From NCBI RefSeq assembly GCF_001886815.1, contig NZ_CP018099.1:4338501-4402500 (forward strand): DNA of 64,000 bases. The letters run 5' to 3'. The position numbers and the translations under genes are program-made. The notes beneath the pieces are model-generated. The model saw only the letters and a program-made list of their open reading frames with translations, was not told where the DNA came from and made no database searches. This DNA comes from Caldithrix abyssi DSM 13497 (lineage in GTDB: Bacteria > Calditrichota > Calditrichia > Calditrichales > Calditrichaceae). Each line of letters starts with the position of its first letter. The stretch's first letter is position 1. Shown here one piece after another: positions 7,468-15,700 of this stretch.

Positions 7468-10400
7468 TCAGCGCATCAAAACCATCTTTTTAACCACAGT
7501 ATGGTTTTCCGTTTGCAGGCGGTAATAGTAAACCCCGGAAGCCACCGGATTCCCCCTGTCGTTCCGCCCGTGCCACACGTAGCGATAGACATTTCCTTTA
7601 AATAAATTTTCTTGCTCAATTAAAGTTCTGACCAACTGGCCGGCGCTGTTGAAAATTTTTAAGGTAACCGGTCCGTTCTTATCCAGCGTAAAAGAGATGG
7701 TCGTTTGCGGATTAAACGGATTTGGATAATTGTTAAACAGCGCAAATTTAACTGGCTGCGTTTGATTGGCAATGGCTGTTTCTGTGGCAGGCGCTACTTT
7801 AAAATCGTCAATTATCCATCCCCAGCCTGTCTGATAGTCATCGGCAAACAATCGGAAACGTAGATAAACAATGTCGCCTTCATTGTAAAAGTCAGAAAGG
7901 TTCACCTCGTGTGTCCTGAACATATCCGGCGTCGGATCTGCAGATGCGTCGTAAGCGCTTCGCCAGGCAACATCAAAGCGACAATCATACGGTGTGATCA
8001 GTATATTCCAGTTTTCCCCGTCTTTTGAACCTTCCAGCGTAACGTAATCCCACATGCGGTAATCGGGATAAAAGTAGCCTACTTCGCCAGGCTCAACCAG
8101 CGCAATGTCTTTGTACGTTAAAATAGTTTTTTTCTTGATGATAATCGGGGGGCCAAGCGCAGTTATGTAATCACGTTTATTCAAATAAGGATGCTCGGTT
8201 TGCAGGGCGCTGTTCTCAAAATTCGCTGGTTTATCGATAAAAAAGTCGCCGTAAAAATCGCTAAAGCCGGAATTGAACGTAAACTCCGCGCTTTCCACCG
8301 CTTCGTAGATAAACAACGATTCTTTATTGGAAACATAAGGTTTACTGCCGGCAAAACCGATCACTTCAATTTCCAGATAATCCGGCGGCGTCACCTCCAC
8401 CGTGGCAAAGGTGTCGATATAGGCCGACACGCTGCCCATAGTTGCCGCCACTGCATCGTTAATGGAAATATGCAGTGAATCGTATTGATAGCGCGTCTTA
8501 AATTGGATCTTCATCGTATGCTCAATGGGATGGGGCGGAGTCAAACTTCGCACAACGGGCGGACGGGCCGGCGCCACAATTTCCGGCAAATTTTCGTCAT
8601 ACAGCGCCCAGATGCCGCGCCCGTGAGTGGCCGCCACAATTTCCTTGCCAACAATCTTTAGACGACGGATGGAAACAGCAGGCAACGTACCTTCTGCCAG
8701 ATTCCAGCTCTGCCCGTTATCGTTAGAGATAAAGAGACCGATATCCGTGCCGATCCAGATTTGCGTGGTGTCGTAAGGCAACCAGATGGCGCAATGCACC
8801 GGGATGTCCGGCAAATTGGCCGTAATGTCTTGCCAGCTTTGCCCCAGATCGCGCGTCCGAAAAATCTTACCATAACCAGAAACGCCAAACAAGGCCAGCG
8901 CAGAGGCCGAATCGACGGGATGCGCAGCCAGACCGGTTAAAAAGGCGTTGGGCGCATTGTCCGGCCGATTAACCAGTTGAAAGGTCCGCCCGCCATCGGT
9001 AGAGACATTAATATGATTTACCGATGAAGCAATCCAGACAATGTCCGACTGGACGGGCGAAACAGCTATCCTTACCCACCTGTAACCTCCCAGTTCAACG
9101 GAACGACCTGTCCATTGTCCGCCGCCATCTTCGGTGACAAAAATCTTATTCGTTTCCGAAATGGTAAACAATTTTTCCGGATTATTGGGATCCATGGCCA
9201 GCGGCGTATGAAACACATCGCTTTCGGGAAGGCCGTTATTAATCCCAAAAAAGCTATTGCCGCCATCGATGGATTTGAAAATGCGCGAATCATAAAGCGT
9301 GCCGTAAACAATGCCCGGATCATAACGATCCCAGGCGCAATCAAAACCGTCGCCGCCGATGGCTCTCGTCCAGTTGCTGTTGCTATTGGGTTCAATAGGC
9401 GAGATGTGCGTACCGTTGTCCTGTGTGCCGCCCACATATTGCGCCAGATGCGGATGACGATCGGCATCGTAGTATTGCGTAACATTAAACTGGTTGTTGC
9501 GCGCCTCCCAGTGGATACCCCCATCGTTGGAGTAAAAAACGCCGCCGTCATTGGCGCTGATTAAAGCAAAGCTGGAATCGGAACGAGGAATGGTCACCAG
9601 GCAATGGTGATCGGCGTGTACATAAGGCAGGCCATATCCGCCCCACCAGCTACTAATTTGTGTCGCGCTCATCCCATTGTTATTGACCTGAAGCTGGTAA
9701 AGATCGATTCCGCCGACGAAAACGATCTTTTTATTAAAAGGATGCACAACCAGGGTGTTGTCGTACCAGCCCTGGCTGCCCAGCCAGTTGGGCGAACTAC
9801 CCAGATTGTTCCAGCTATTGCCTGCATCGGTAGAAAGGTAAAAGGCAGCCAGTTGGCCGCCCGAATTAACCGTGGCCGCGTAAAGGTAATTGGTGTCTGC
9901 TTCAGAAATAGCCATCTCCACACGGTAATGCTCTCCAAAAACGGAACTGATTTTCTGCCAGGTTTGGCCCATATCTACTGATTTGTAAATGCCATTGGTA
10001 TGAATGGCAGCGTACAGCGTATTAAAATTGAGCGGATTGGCCACAATTTGCTGCGCGCGGTTGCCAACGTTCAGAACTTGCTCCCATGTCGTTCCTCCGT
10101 CCAGGCTGCGGAAAACGCCGCTATTGGTGGCGGCCAGTACGGTGTCTGGATGCAATGGATGCACCACCAGGCGATTGACAAAGCGAAATTCAGAATTCCC
10201 TGCCGTTGAAACGAGCTGCTGCCAGGTCTCGCCGCCATCGGTGGTTTTAAAAATCCCGTCGCCGATAACGTGATCGTAATTACCAAAGCCCTCGCCGGTG
10301 CCCGCATACAGGATGTCGGGCTGCGCCAGACAGAGGGCCAGAGCGCTAATCGAAATAACGGGCATATCATCGGTTAAAGGACGCCAGTGGGCGCCGGCGT

Positions 10401-10821
10401 CTTCTGTTTTCCACACTCCGCCGCCAACCGCTCCGGCCCACCAGATATCGGCATTTTGCGGATGCACAATCAAAGCGCGCGTACGTCCCCCAACATTGGT
10501 CGGGCCGCGTTCAATCCAGTTTAAATTGGCGGTTTTTCTTAATTGTAAGGGACGCGATGCCTGTTTATAAGCCTTAAAACGCCAGTTGCCTTTGTAACTA
10601 AACGGTTTGTCGATTTCCGATCGCAATAATTTTTCATAAAGCAAAGCCTGATCCGGCCGGTCGGTTTTATATTCTTCCTTTTCGCTCTTGCCCAGAACCA
10701 GGGCCAATTTCTGAGAAATACCTTCATCCTTTTCAAAAGATTGACCATTGTCCATTTTAATCAAATAGAAAGCGCCAATAATAAGCGCAAAACTTAAAAT
10801 GATGAAAATTTTGCGATGCAT
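7468..10821 (-). CDS. Secreted Asp-box (sortilin/VPS10-like) propeller protein with type IX-like sorting domain
   Basis: An 1117-residue exported protein. The N-terminus is a signal sequence (MHRKIFIILSFALIIGAFYL). Residues about 90-730 carry many Asp-box repeats (KTEDAGAHW, KTTDGGETW, RSLDGGTTW, KSVDMGQTW, STDAGNSW, VTEDGGGQW, RDLGQSW, NDNGQSW), as in VPS10/glycoside-hydrolase-74-type propellers. A linker and a jelly-roll-like segment follow (about 780-1010), and the end is a FlgD-Ig-like sorting domain with NNYPNPFNPQTTISFTL, SAGQLVRTLI and GVYYYRLQTENHTVVKKMVLMR. Such proteins are secreted and cell-surface attached. No catalytic residues can be assigned, so enzyme versus adhesin is open. 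It is a monocistronic minus-strand gene. Confidence 0.75.
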   Translation of the reverse strand: MHRKIFIILSFALIIGAFYLIKMDNGQSFEKDEGISQKLALVLGKSEKEEYKTDRPDQALLYEKLLRSEIDKPFSYKGNWRFKAYKQASRPLQLRKTANLNWIERGPTNVGGRTRALIVHPQNADIWWAGAVGGGVWKTEDAGAHWRPLTDDMPVISISALALCLAQPDILYAGTGEGFGNYDHVIGDGIFKTTDGGETWQQLVSTAGNSEFRFVNRLVVHPLHPDTVLAATNSGVFRSLDGGTTWEQVLNVGNRAQQIVANPLNFNTLYAAIHTNGIYKSVDMGQTWQKISSVFGEHYRVEMAISEADTNYLYAATVNSGGQLAAFYLSTDAGNSWNNLGSSPNWLGSQGWYDNTLVVHPFNKKIVFVGGIDLYQLQVNNNGMSATQISSWWGGYGLPYVHADHHCLVTIPRSDSSFALISANDGGVFYSNDGGIHWEARNNQFNVTQYYDADRHPHLAQYVGGTQDNGTHISPIEPNSNSNWTRAIGGDGFDCAWDRYDPGIVYGTLYDSRIFKSIDGGNSFFGINNGLPESDVFHTPLAMDPNNPEKLFTISETNKIFVTEDGGGQWTGRSVELGGYRWVRIAVSPVQSDIVWIASSVNHINVSTDGGRTFQLVNRPDNAPNAFLTGLAAHPVDSASALALFGVSGYGKIFRTRDLGQSWQDITANLPDIPVHCAIWLPYDTTQIWIGTDIGLFISNDNGQSWNLAEGTLPAVSIRRLKIVGKEIVAATHGRGIWALYDENLPEIVAPARPPVVRSLTPPHPIEHTMKIQFKTRYQYDSLHISINDAVAATMGSVSAYIDTFATVEVTPPDYLEIEVIGFAGSKPYVSNKESLFIYEAVESAEFTFNSGFSDFYGDFFIDKPANFENSALQTEHPYLNKRDYITALGPPIIIKKKTILTYKDIALVEPGEVGYFYPDYRMWDYVTLEGSKDGENWNILITPYDCRFDVAWRSAYDASADPTPDMFRTHEVNLSDFYNEGDIVYLRFRLFADDYQTGWGWIIDDFKVAPATETAIANQTQPVKFALFNNYPNPFNPQTTISFTLDKNGPVTLKIFNSAGQLVRTLIEQENLFKGNVYRYVWHGRNDRGNPVASGVYYYRLQTENHTVVKKMVLMR

Positions 10822-11026
10822 GAAATACTCCTGATTGGTTGCGGATGGTCTAATTTAAACGCTTGATGTTCAATATTCAAATAAGCGCTGAATTTATTAT
10901 GTTATTTTTGATTTAAATCATAAGGTGAAAAAGAAATCTTTAAACCCTTTTATCTTTCAGAATTGCAATGAATGGCGATCGCCCGTATTTTTAGTGCCGT
11001 CTAAACATTTTAAGGAGATGTCTTGT

Positions 11027-11824
11027 ATGCACGCAAATTTTAAGGGCTTTTATGCGCTAATTGTACTCATCGTTTTCGCCTCATTTTATTTTGTAATTCT
11101 TCCCTACTTTCAAAAATGGCAATTACAATCGAAAACCATCAGGGAGTATGATCAATTAAAAGAATCAAATCTCCCATGGAAGATCCTCGGCTATTCCGAA
11201 AAAGACAATCCCATCTACGGTTTAGAGGTGGGCGCTGGCCAGGATACGGTTATCATTTTTGGCGCGTTCCACGGCGATGAACAGGTAGGCTTTCATCTGG
11301 TGCTTCAACTGGCCGATACGCTGTACCAAAACCCTTCTCTGGCTCGCTCCTTTGTTTTGCTGGTGCCGGTGGTCAACCCGGATGGCTTGCTGGCCGGTAC
11401 GCGTACTAATGCCAACGGCGTGGATCTAAACCGCAACTTCCCCACCGAAGACTGGTCGCCGGTTTACACCAAAAAAAAATATTTCCCGGGTGTTGAAGCC
11501 GCTTCCGAAAAGGAGACCCAGCTGGTGATAGAACTCATCGATCGTTATCGCCCGGATCGCATCGTTTCCATTCATGCCGATCTGCGGATGAACAATTACA
11601 ATGGCCCCGCTAAAACGTTAGCCGAAGCCATGGCCCAATACAATGGCTACCCCGTAAAAGGAGATGTGGGCTATCCCACGCCCGGCTCATTTGGCACCTT
11701 TGCCGGCAACGAAATGCAGATACCGGTTATTACGCTGGAATTGCCCGGCGTGGGTATTGAAGAAGCCTGGCAACAAAATTTTAAAGCGTTGCTTACAGCC
11801 ATCAATTTCACATCGCAGAGATAA
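11027..11824 (+). CDS. Membrane-anchored M14-family zinc carboxypeptidase (MpaA-like)
   Basis: A 265-residue protein. I chose ATG 11027 because AAGGAG (11012-11017) is correctly spaced; the frame extends up to 10925 but without a ribosome site. Residues about 7-27 form one membrane helix (FYALIVLIVFASFYFVILPYF), so the enzyme faces the periplasm. The catalytic domain has the M14 zinc motif HGDE in GAFHGDEQVG, then VVNPDGLLAGTRTNANGVDLNRNFP and ITLELPG near the end, matching murein tripeptide amidase A and related peptidases that trim muropeptides. A later His ligand could be in SIHADLRMNN. Substrate is inferred. It is divergent from the propeller gene, with about 200 bases between. Confidence 0.75.
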   Translation: MHANFKGFYALIVLIVFASFYFVILPYFQKWQLQSKTIREYDQLKESNLPWKILGYSEKDNPIYGLEVGAGQDTVIIFGAFHGDEQVGFHLVLQLADTLYQNPSLARSFVLLVPVVNPDGLLAGTRTNANGVDLNRNFPTEDWSPVYTKKKYFPGVEAASEKETQLVIELIDRYRPDRIVSIHADLRMNNYNGPAKTLAEAMAQYNGYPVKGDVGYPTPGSFGTFAGNEMQIPVITLELPGVGIEEAWQQNFKALLTAINFTSQR

Positions 11825-11875
11825 CAAGAATTGTAAACCATAATATTGAAGTATCAGAAAAGTGTAAGAGTTTAT

Positions 11876-11912
11876 TAGTTGAATAGTTAATTGGTTGAAT
11901 GGTTTAATGGTT
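11876..11912 (+). repeat. TTGAATGGTT-type short repeat cluster (copy 1)
   Basis: Degenerate tandem copies of GTTGAATAGTTAATTGG / TTGAATGGTTTAATGG. Similar clusters occur at 12283-12310, 19411-19439 (reverse), 37838-37872 and 43316-43352, always in intergenic space next to the other dispersed repeats. Confidence 0.6.
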
Positions 11913-12054
11913 CTTTAGAGTCATTAGGTCAACCTGATAAATCCCTTTCCCGTCGGAAAAGGAAAACGGTAAAAGCGTTAGAGTTCAATAATTGAATAAA
12001 GCGCCTCGTTAGATTTAAAGAACACCTGCCGTGAATGTGACCAGCTGTCCCCCT

Positions 12055-12228
12055 GGGGCTGTCCCAAAAGTCGAAGAAAATGTATTTTTATAAATTTCTT
12101 CTTTCCCTCACCCCCTTTAATTCCCCCTCTCCCGATTTTCGGGAGAGGGGGCAGGGGGTGAGGGCTAATGTAAGGTTTTTCATGATTTTAAATAAATATA
12201 CATTTAATTTCGCTTTTGAGACACCCCC
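12055..12228 (+). repeat. Repeat family A, full copy 1 (palindromic, MITE-like)
   Basis: 174 bases with imperfect terminal inverted repeats: GGGGCTGTCCCAAAAG at 12055-12070 and CTTTTGAGACACCCCC at 12213-12228 (14 of 16 match after reversal). The inverted similarity continues inward through an ATGTATTTTTATAAA-like stretch, and the centre is a long hairpin around CCCTCTCCCGATTTTCGGGAGAGGG. A second full copy is at 38557-38737 and half copies at 19251-19312 and 43441-43503. The small ORFs here are by-products of the repeat. The rest of the 11825-12493 gap shows no gene. Confidence 0.7.
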
Positions 12229-12282
12229 AGACCTTAATTCTGGGAGTGGGGGGCAGGGGGTGAGGGCTACCACATAGTTGAA

Positions 12283-12310
12283 TAGATAATTGGTTGAATG
12301 GTTTAATAGG
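12283..12310 (+). repeat. TTGAATGGTT-type short repeat cluster (copy 2)
   Basis: AGTTGAATAGATAATTGG followed by TTGAATGGTTTAATAGG, the same unit as at 11876. It lies just after repeat A copy 1. From 12311 to 12493 I see only small imperfect inverted repeats and no gene. Confidence 0.5.
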
Positions 12311-12493
12311 CCTCCCGCCCTGCCACTCATCACCCGACTCGTCAGGTGATTGCCAGCTCATGGAAGGCCTGAAAATTTCACAAAAGTCCTTCATTTTAAT
12401 ATTATGAAAAAGCCTTCTCAGGCGTTAATATTTCAGAAATTTTAAAAAGCCGAGATCCGTAAGGCTAACTCTTTCTCTCAAACCTTTAGCCGC

Positions 12494-13735
12494 TCATCCC
12501 CGTGAATGAATTTGCGTGGTCAACTGCGCAAAGTCTTTTCCGCTTGGATTCTGGAAGATGCGTAGTTCAAATTCCGGAACCACGGCCAGCAGGTGATCAA
12601 AAATATCCGCCTGGATGGACTCATAAACTTCCCAGCGGATATCGTTGGTAAAAGCGTAAATCTCGATAGGAAGCCCCTGCGGTCCGGGTGGCAACTGACG
12701 GACCATTTTGGTCAATCTTTGATTAATTTTGGGATGACTTTTAATGTAGGCCGCGGCGTATGCACGAAAAGTACCAATGTTGGTCATGCGGCGCCCATTA
12801 ACCATCACGCTGTCATCAATATTGTGTTCGCGATTGTAGCGTTCCAGCTCTTCAAGTTTATTTTTCACATAATCATGAATTAACTGAATTTTCAGGAAAC
12901 GATCGATCATTTCCTGATCGCAAAATTTAATGGAATTTTGATCGATGTAAATCGACCGTTTAATGCGTCTGCCGCCGGCCTCTTCCATGCCGCGCCAGTT
13001 TCGAAAAGAGTTCTCTAAAATTTTATGCGTGGGAACAATGGTAATCGATTTATCCCAGTTTTGCACCTTGATGGTGTGCAGAGCAATATCGATTACGTCG
13101 CCGTCCGCGCCAAATTGCGGCATTTCAATCCAATCGCCCACATGCAGCAGATCGTACATGTTGATCTGAATGCCGGCCACAAACGAAAGAATGGTATCGC
13201 GAAAGATGAGCAAAATAATGGCCGTCATAGCGCCCAAACCGCTCAGCAGCATCCATGGCGGCTGGCGGGTTAAAATGCCAATCATAATAATGAAGGCCAC
13301 AATGTAAACGACAATCACCACAATCTGCAGGTAGCTCTTAATCGGCCTTCTACGCGCGCGCGGTTTTAATTCGTAATAGCTGTTGCCGGCCATTAATAAG
13401 GTGGAAACCGTTCTGGCCGATAAAAAGGTGAGTAATAGATTTACGATGACATCCACCGTGTTGCCAATAAGCGGCAAAAGAAAAAGGAAGTTTTTGATAA
13501 TGAGCAGGGGAATAAAAAACGCCAGTACTTCAATGACTTTGTGTTCAATAAAAATGTCGTCCAGCCGCGTTTTGGTGCGCGCGGCAAATTTTCGGGCTAT
13601 TTTATTGCCCATGCGCTTTGCAGCCAGATATACAAGAAACGAACCCAGTAAAATAAGCGCCAGAATAAAAAACTCTTTAAGCAATGGCAGGTCGGTAAAA
13701 AAATCTCTGATGTTTTGAAAAAAAACGGTGTTCAT
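12494..13735 (-). CDS. MscS-family mechanosensitive channel (YbdG-like)
   Basis: A 413-residue inner-membrane protein. Residues about 15-185 give four or five membrane helices (LKEFFILALILLGSFLVYLA, VLAFFIPLLIIKNFLFLLPL, YLQIVVIVVYIVAFIIMIGI). The pore-lining helix and beta domain signature follow: LSGLGAMTAIILLIFRDTILSFVAGIQI and HVGDWIEMPQFGADGDVIDIALHTIKVQNWDKSITIVPTHKILENSFRNW. The C-terminal part (about 270-400) has the extra region found in YbdG-type members. These channels open under membrane tension and release solutes during hypo-osmotic shock. The ATG overlaps the stop of the S51 peptidase gene (ATGA-type), so the two are co-transcribed. Confidence 0.88.
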   Translation of the reverse strand: MNTVFFQNIRDFFTDLPLLKEFFILALILLGSFLVYLAAKRMGNKIARKFAARTKTRLDDIFIEHKVIEVLAFFIPLLIIKNFLFLLPLIGNTVDVIVNLLLTFLSARTVSTLLMAGNSYYELKPRARRRPIKSYLQIVVIVVYIVAFIIMIGILTRQPPWMLLSGLGAMTAIILLIFRDTILSFVAGIQINMYDLLHVGDWIEMPQFGADGDVIDIALHTIKVQNWDKSITIVPTHKILENSFRNWRGMEEAGGRRIKRSIYIDQNSIKFCDQEMIDRFLKIQLIHDYVKNKLEELERYNREHNIDDSVMVNGRRMTNIGTFRAYAAAYIKSHPKINQRLTKMVRQLPPGPQGLPIEIYAFTNDIRWEVYESIQADIFDHLLAVVPEFELRIFQNPSGKDFAQLTTQIHSRG

Positions 13736-14442
13736 GCTTTTTCTGCCTCGTTTTCGAATTTAAAGTTCTTCGGTAATAAAAGCTGACTTTTAAGCCGCTC
13801 GTTTTCCTGCTCAAAGAGCCAGGCCGGCTTGTTAAGAGCTTCGATGGAATGATCAGGATGGTACAAAACGCCTCCGCCAAAAGGAATGCCAATCCCGTGA
13901 ACATACGGATTCTTTAATAAACTTAAGGTCTGCTTCAACCTCGACCAGTTTTCCGCTTGTTGATGCACGTCAATCACAAAGGGGATGCATTTTAACATGG
14001 GCTGCAATTGATCGTCCTGATCGGAGAAGGCCAGCCCCAGATGAATGGCTCCGGCCGAAACGCCAATTAAATAGGCCCCTGCGTAGTAACGCTCCACAAT
14101 AATCGCGGCCATACCAGTTTGCTCCAGAATTTTCCAGCCAAAAAGAACGTCGCCGCCGGCCAGCAAAATGATATCGGCCTGACTCAAAAAATCCCGTTCT
14201 GTTTCGTTAAATTCTTTTTTGATGTGCCGGCACTCCACGGAAGAAAATCCGCGCATGGCCGCAGTAAAAATCTGAAAAAATTCTGGCCGATCATCGTTTG
14301 CTGCCCCGATGTAGGCCGCCCGGCCGCCGCTTATCTGTGCCAGGTAGTTTTTTAAAAAAGATTGGCCGCCATACTGCTCGAAAAGAAGCTGACTGTCTGC
14401 TAAAAGTAAGGCCGCTTTTTGTTTCAATGCTACGCTCCGCAA
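13732..14442 (-). CDS. S51-family peptidase / class I glutamine amidotransferase-like protein
   Basis: A protein of about 230 residues of the dipeptidase E / cyanophycinase fold. It shows AAYIGAANDDRPEFF (strand-turn), ADIILLAGGDVLFGW, and the nucleophile elbow LIGVSAGAIHLG with the catalytic Ser; HGIGIPFGGGVLYHPDH fits the later fold region. Members hydrolyse Asp- or cyanophycin-derived peptides; the substrate here is unknown. The start is uncertain: the longest frame begins with TTG 14442, but GCGGAG at 14434-14439 better serves a TTG at 14427. It overlaps mscS by four bases. Location is probably cytoplasmic, no signal peptide. Confidence 0.75.
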   Translation of the reverse strand: MRSVALKQKAALLLADSQLLFEQYGGQSFLKNYLAQISGGRAAYIGAANDDRPEFFQIFTAAMRGFSSVECRHIKKEFNETERDFLSQADIILLAGGDVLFGWKILEQTGMAAIIVERYYAGAYLIGVSAGAIHLGLAFSDQDDQLQPMLKCIPFVIDVHQQAENWSRLKQTLSLLKNPYVHGIGIPFGGGVLYHPDHSIEALNKPAWLFEQENERLKSQLLLPKNFKFENEAEKA

Positions 14443-14482
14443 TTTCTTAATAAATTATAATAATTTTTAAATGATGCAAGTC

Positions 14483-14755
14483 GGAATATTAAAATTGAAC
14501 TGAATGTCCCCCAAATTTTTTAAGATTACAATATTTTTTCTAAAATTATTTTTACAACTCACCCCCTAATTTCATACTTACTAACACGTTAGGTATGCTC
14601 TTTTCCCCCTCTCTTTGCAAAAAGACTCACAGAGCAAGGCGGGGGAATGAGGTGAGTTTTTCATACATTCAGCTAATGTATTCCCTTAAATATCAATCGA
14701 TTATAAGGTCTTTGTTTGAAATTTTGGGGGACATTCAGGGAATATTAAAATTGAA
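14483..14755. mobile_element. MITE-like element (14500-14738) with 16-bp inverted ends and flush 17-bp direct repeats
   Basis: The ends are perfect inverted repeats: CTGAATGTCCCCCAAA at 14500-14515 and its reverse complement at 14723-14738. Immediately outside lie identical direct repeats GGAATATTAAAATTGAA at 14483-14499 and 14739-14755, flush with both ends, as left by insertion of a transposable element. The 239-bp body has no transposase and contains an inner imperfect palindrome (AACTCACCCC ... AATGAGGTGAGTT). It lies upstream of the peroxiredoxin gene and could contribute promoter or terminator signals. No second copy is in the window. Confidence 0.75.
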
Positions 14756-14792
14756 AACTCTGTTGATACTATTGTAAAGAAAAGGAGACATT

Positions 14793-15302
14793 ATGAAATG
14801 GCTATTCAGCATCGCTTTTATTTTAGCATTAAGTACACTGCTGTTCGGAGGAGATATTTTGAAGACAGGAAGTAAAGCCCCGGATTTTGAACTGCCCGAC
14901 AGCGAAGGAAAAATACATCGTCTTTCCGATTATCGAGGGAAGATGGTAGCGCTCTATTTTTACCCTAAAGATTTTACGCCGGGCTGCACGGCAGAGGCCT
15001 GCAATTTGCGCGATAATTACGATGCCTTGCAGAAAAAAGGCCTGGTGGTTTTAGGCGTAAGTTTCGATAAGCCCGAAAAACATAAGGCGTTCAAAGAAAA
15101 ATACCAGCTTCCTTTTCCACTGCTTTCGGATACCACAAAAAGCGTGGCCGATAAATATGGAGCTAAAGGGACTTTTACCGGTTTTCTGTTTGCCAAACGG
15201 ATCACCTATTTAATCGACGAGCAGGGAAATGTACTGCATGTGTTCGAGAAGGTAAACGCCGGAAACCACGCGCAGCAGATTCTGGACTTTCTGGAAAAAT
15301 AA
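14793..15302 (+). CDS. Peroxiredoxin (Bcp/PrxQ type) with signal peptide
   Basis: A 169-residue AhpC/TSA-fold thiol peroxidase. AAAGGAGA precedes the ATG. Residues 1-20 are a signal peptide (MKWLFSIAFILALSTLLFGG), so the protein is exported, probably to the periplasm. The peroxidatic Cys is in YFYPKDFTPGCTAEACNLRD, and the second Cys five residues later is the PrxQ-type resolving Cys. It reduces H2O2 and organic peroxides using thioredoxin-like partners, useful to an anaerobe meeting oxygen. An exported form is less common than the cytosolic one. The MITE-like element lies directly upstream. Confidence 0.88.
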   Translation: MKWLFSIAFILALSTLLFGGDILKTGSKAPDFELPDSEGKIHRLSDYRGKMVALYFYPKDFTPGCTAEACNLRDNYDALQKKGLVVLGVSFDKPEKHKAFKEKYQLPFPLLSDTTKSVADKYGAKGTFTGFLFAKRITYLIDEQGNVLHVFEKVNAGNHAQQILDFLEK

Positions 15303-15480
15303 CGTGCCGGTTAAAGGCAGACCTTTGGCCGCCATATAAAAGCGCATACGTTTTAAAATGATTAGCTGCTACAAAGCGACATCTGTAACTTTCCGCATTA
15401 AACACGATCTAACTTTATGACGCATTAACGCAAGTCAAATATTTCGAAGCCTTTGTAAAAACAGAAAAATGACGAGATAC

Positions 15481-15524
15481 TCATTCCCCACACGACCCTG
15501 AAAGGATTCCCTGTGGGGAACATG
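15481..15524. promoter_or_regulatory. Inverted repeat upstream of hrcA (hairpin, role unknown)
   Basis: TTCCCCACA (15484-15492) and TGTGGGGAA (15512-15520) form a 9-bp stem with a 19-base loop; TCAT/ATGA extends it imperfectly. It is not followed by a T run. A weaker inverted repeat (ACAACAATTATTGTTCG, 15536-15552) follows. Neither matches the CIRCE sequence. The rest of 15303-15636 shows no gene. Confidence 0.4.
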
Positions 15525-15637
15525 ATATTTACAGCGACAACAATTATTGTTCGTAGGTAACGTCCCTTGAAACGGGAGGACGACTCCTGTTATGTTTTCA
15601 AAAAAAGAATTTGAAATCAGTGTTAAGTTAAGCTATC

Positions 15638-15666
15638 TTGACACATATTAACGGTTTAATTTAAAT
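15638..15666 (+). promoter_or_regulatory. Candidate sigma-70 promoter of the hrcA operon
   Basis: TTGACA at 15638-15643, 17-base spacer, TTAAAT at 15661-15666; 34 bases before the preferred hrcA start. The -35 is perfect, the -10 only fair. No CIRCE operator is visible around it. Confidence 0.4.
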
Positions 15667-15700
15667 TAAAAAACACAAACGAATTAAGTTGCAAAAAACC

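Noticed and set aside
7276-7605. Plus-strand ORF at the prophage border
   Set aside because: It overlaps the 3' end of the propeller gene and is composed of CATCAT-type low-complexity sequence.
9115-9564. 149-codon plus-strand ORF and similar ones within 7.5-10.8 kb
   Set aside because: Shadow of the minus-strand propeller gene; repetitive codons only.
12080-12333. Several overlapping ORFs on both strands
   Set aside because: They result from the palindromic repeat A and hairpins; the translated sequence is low-complexity.
15303-15700. CIRCE operator upstream of hrcA
   Set aside because: Looked for TTAGCACTC/GAGTGCTAA; only unrelated inverted repeats were found.
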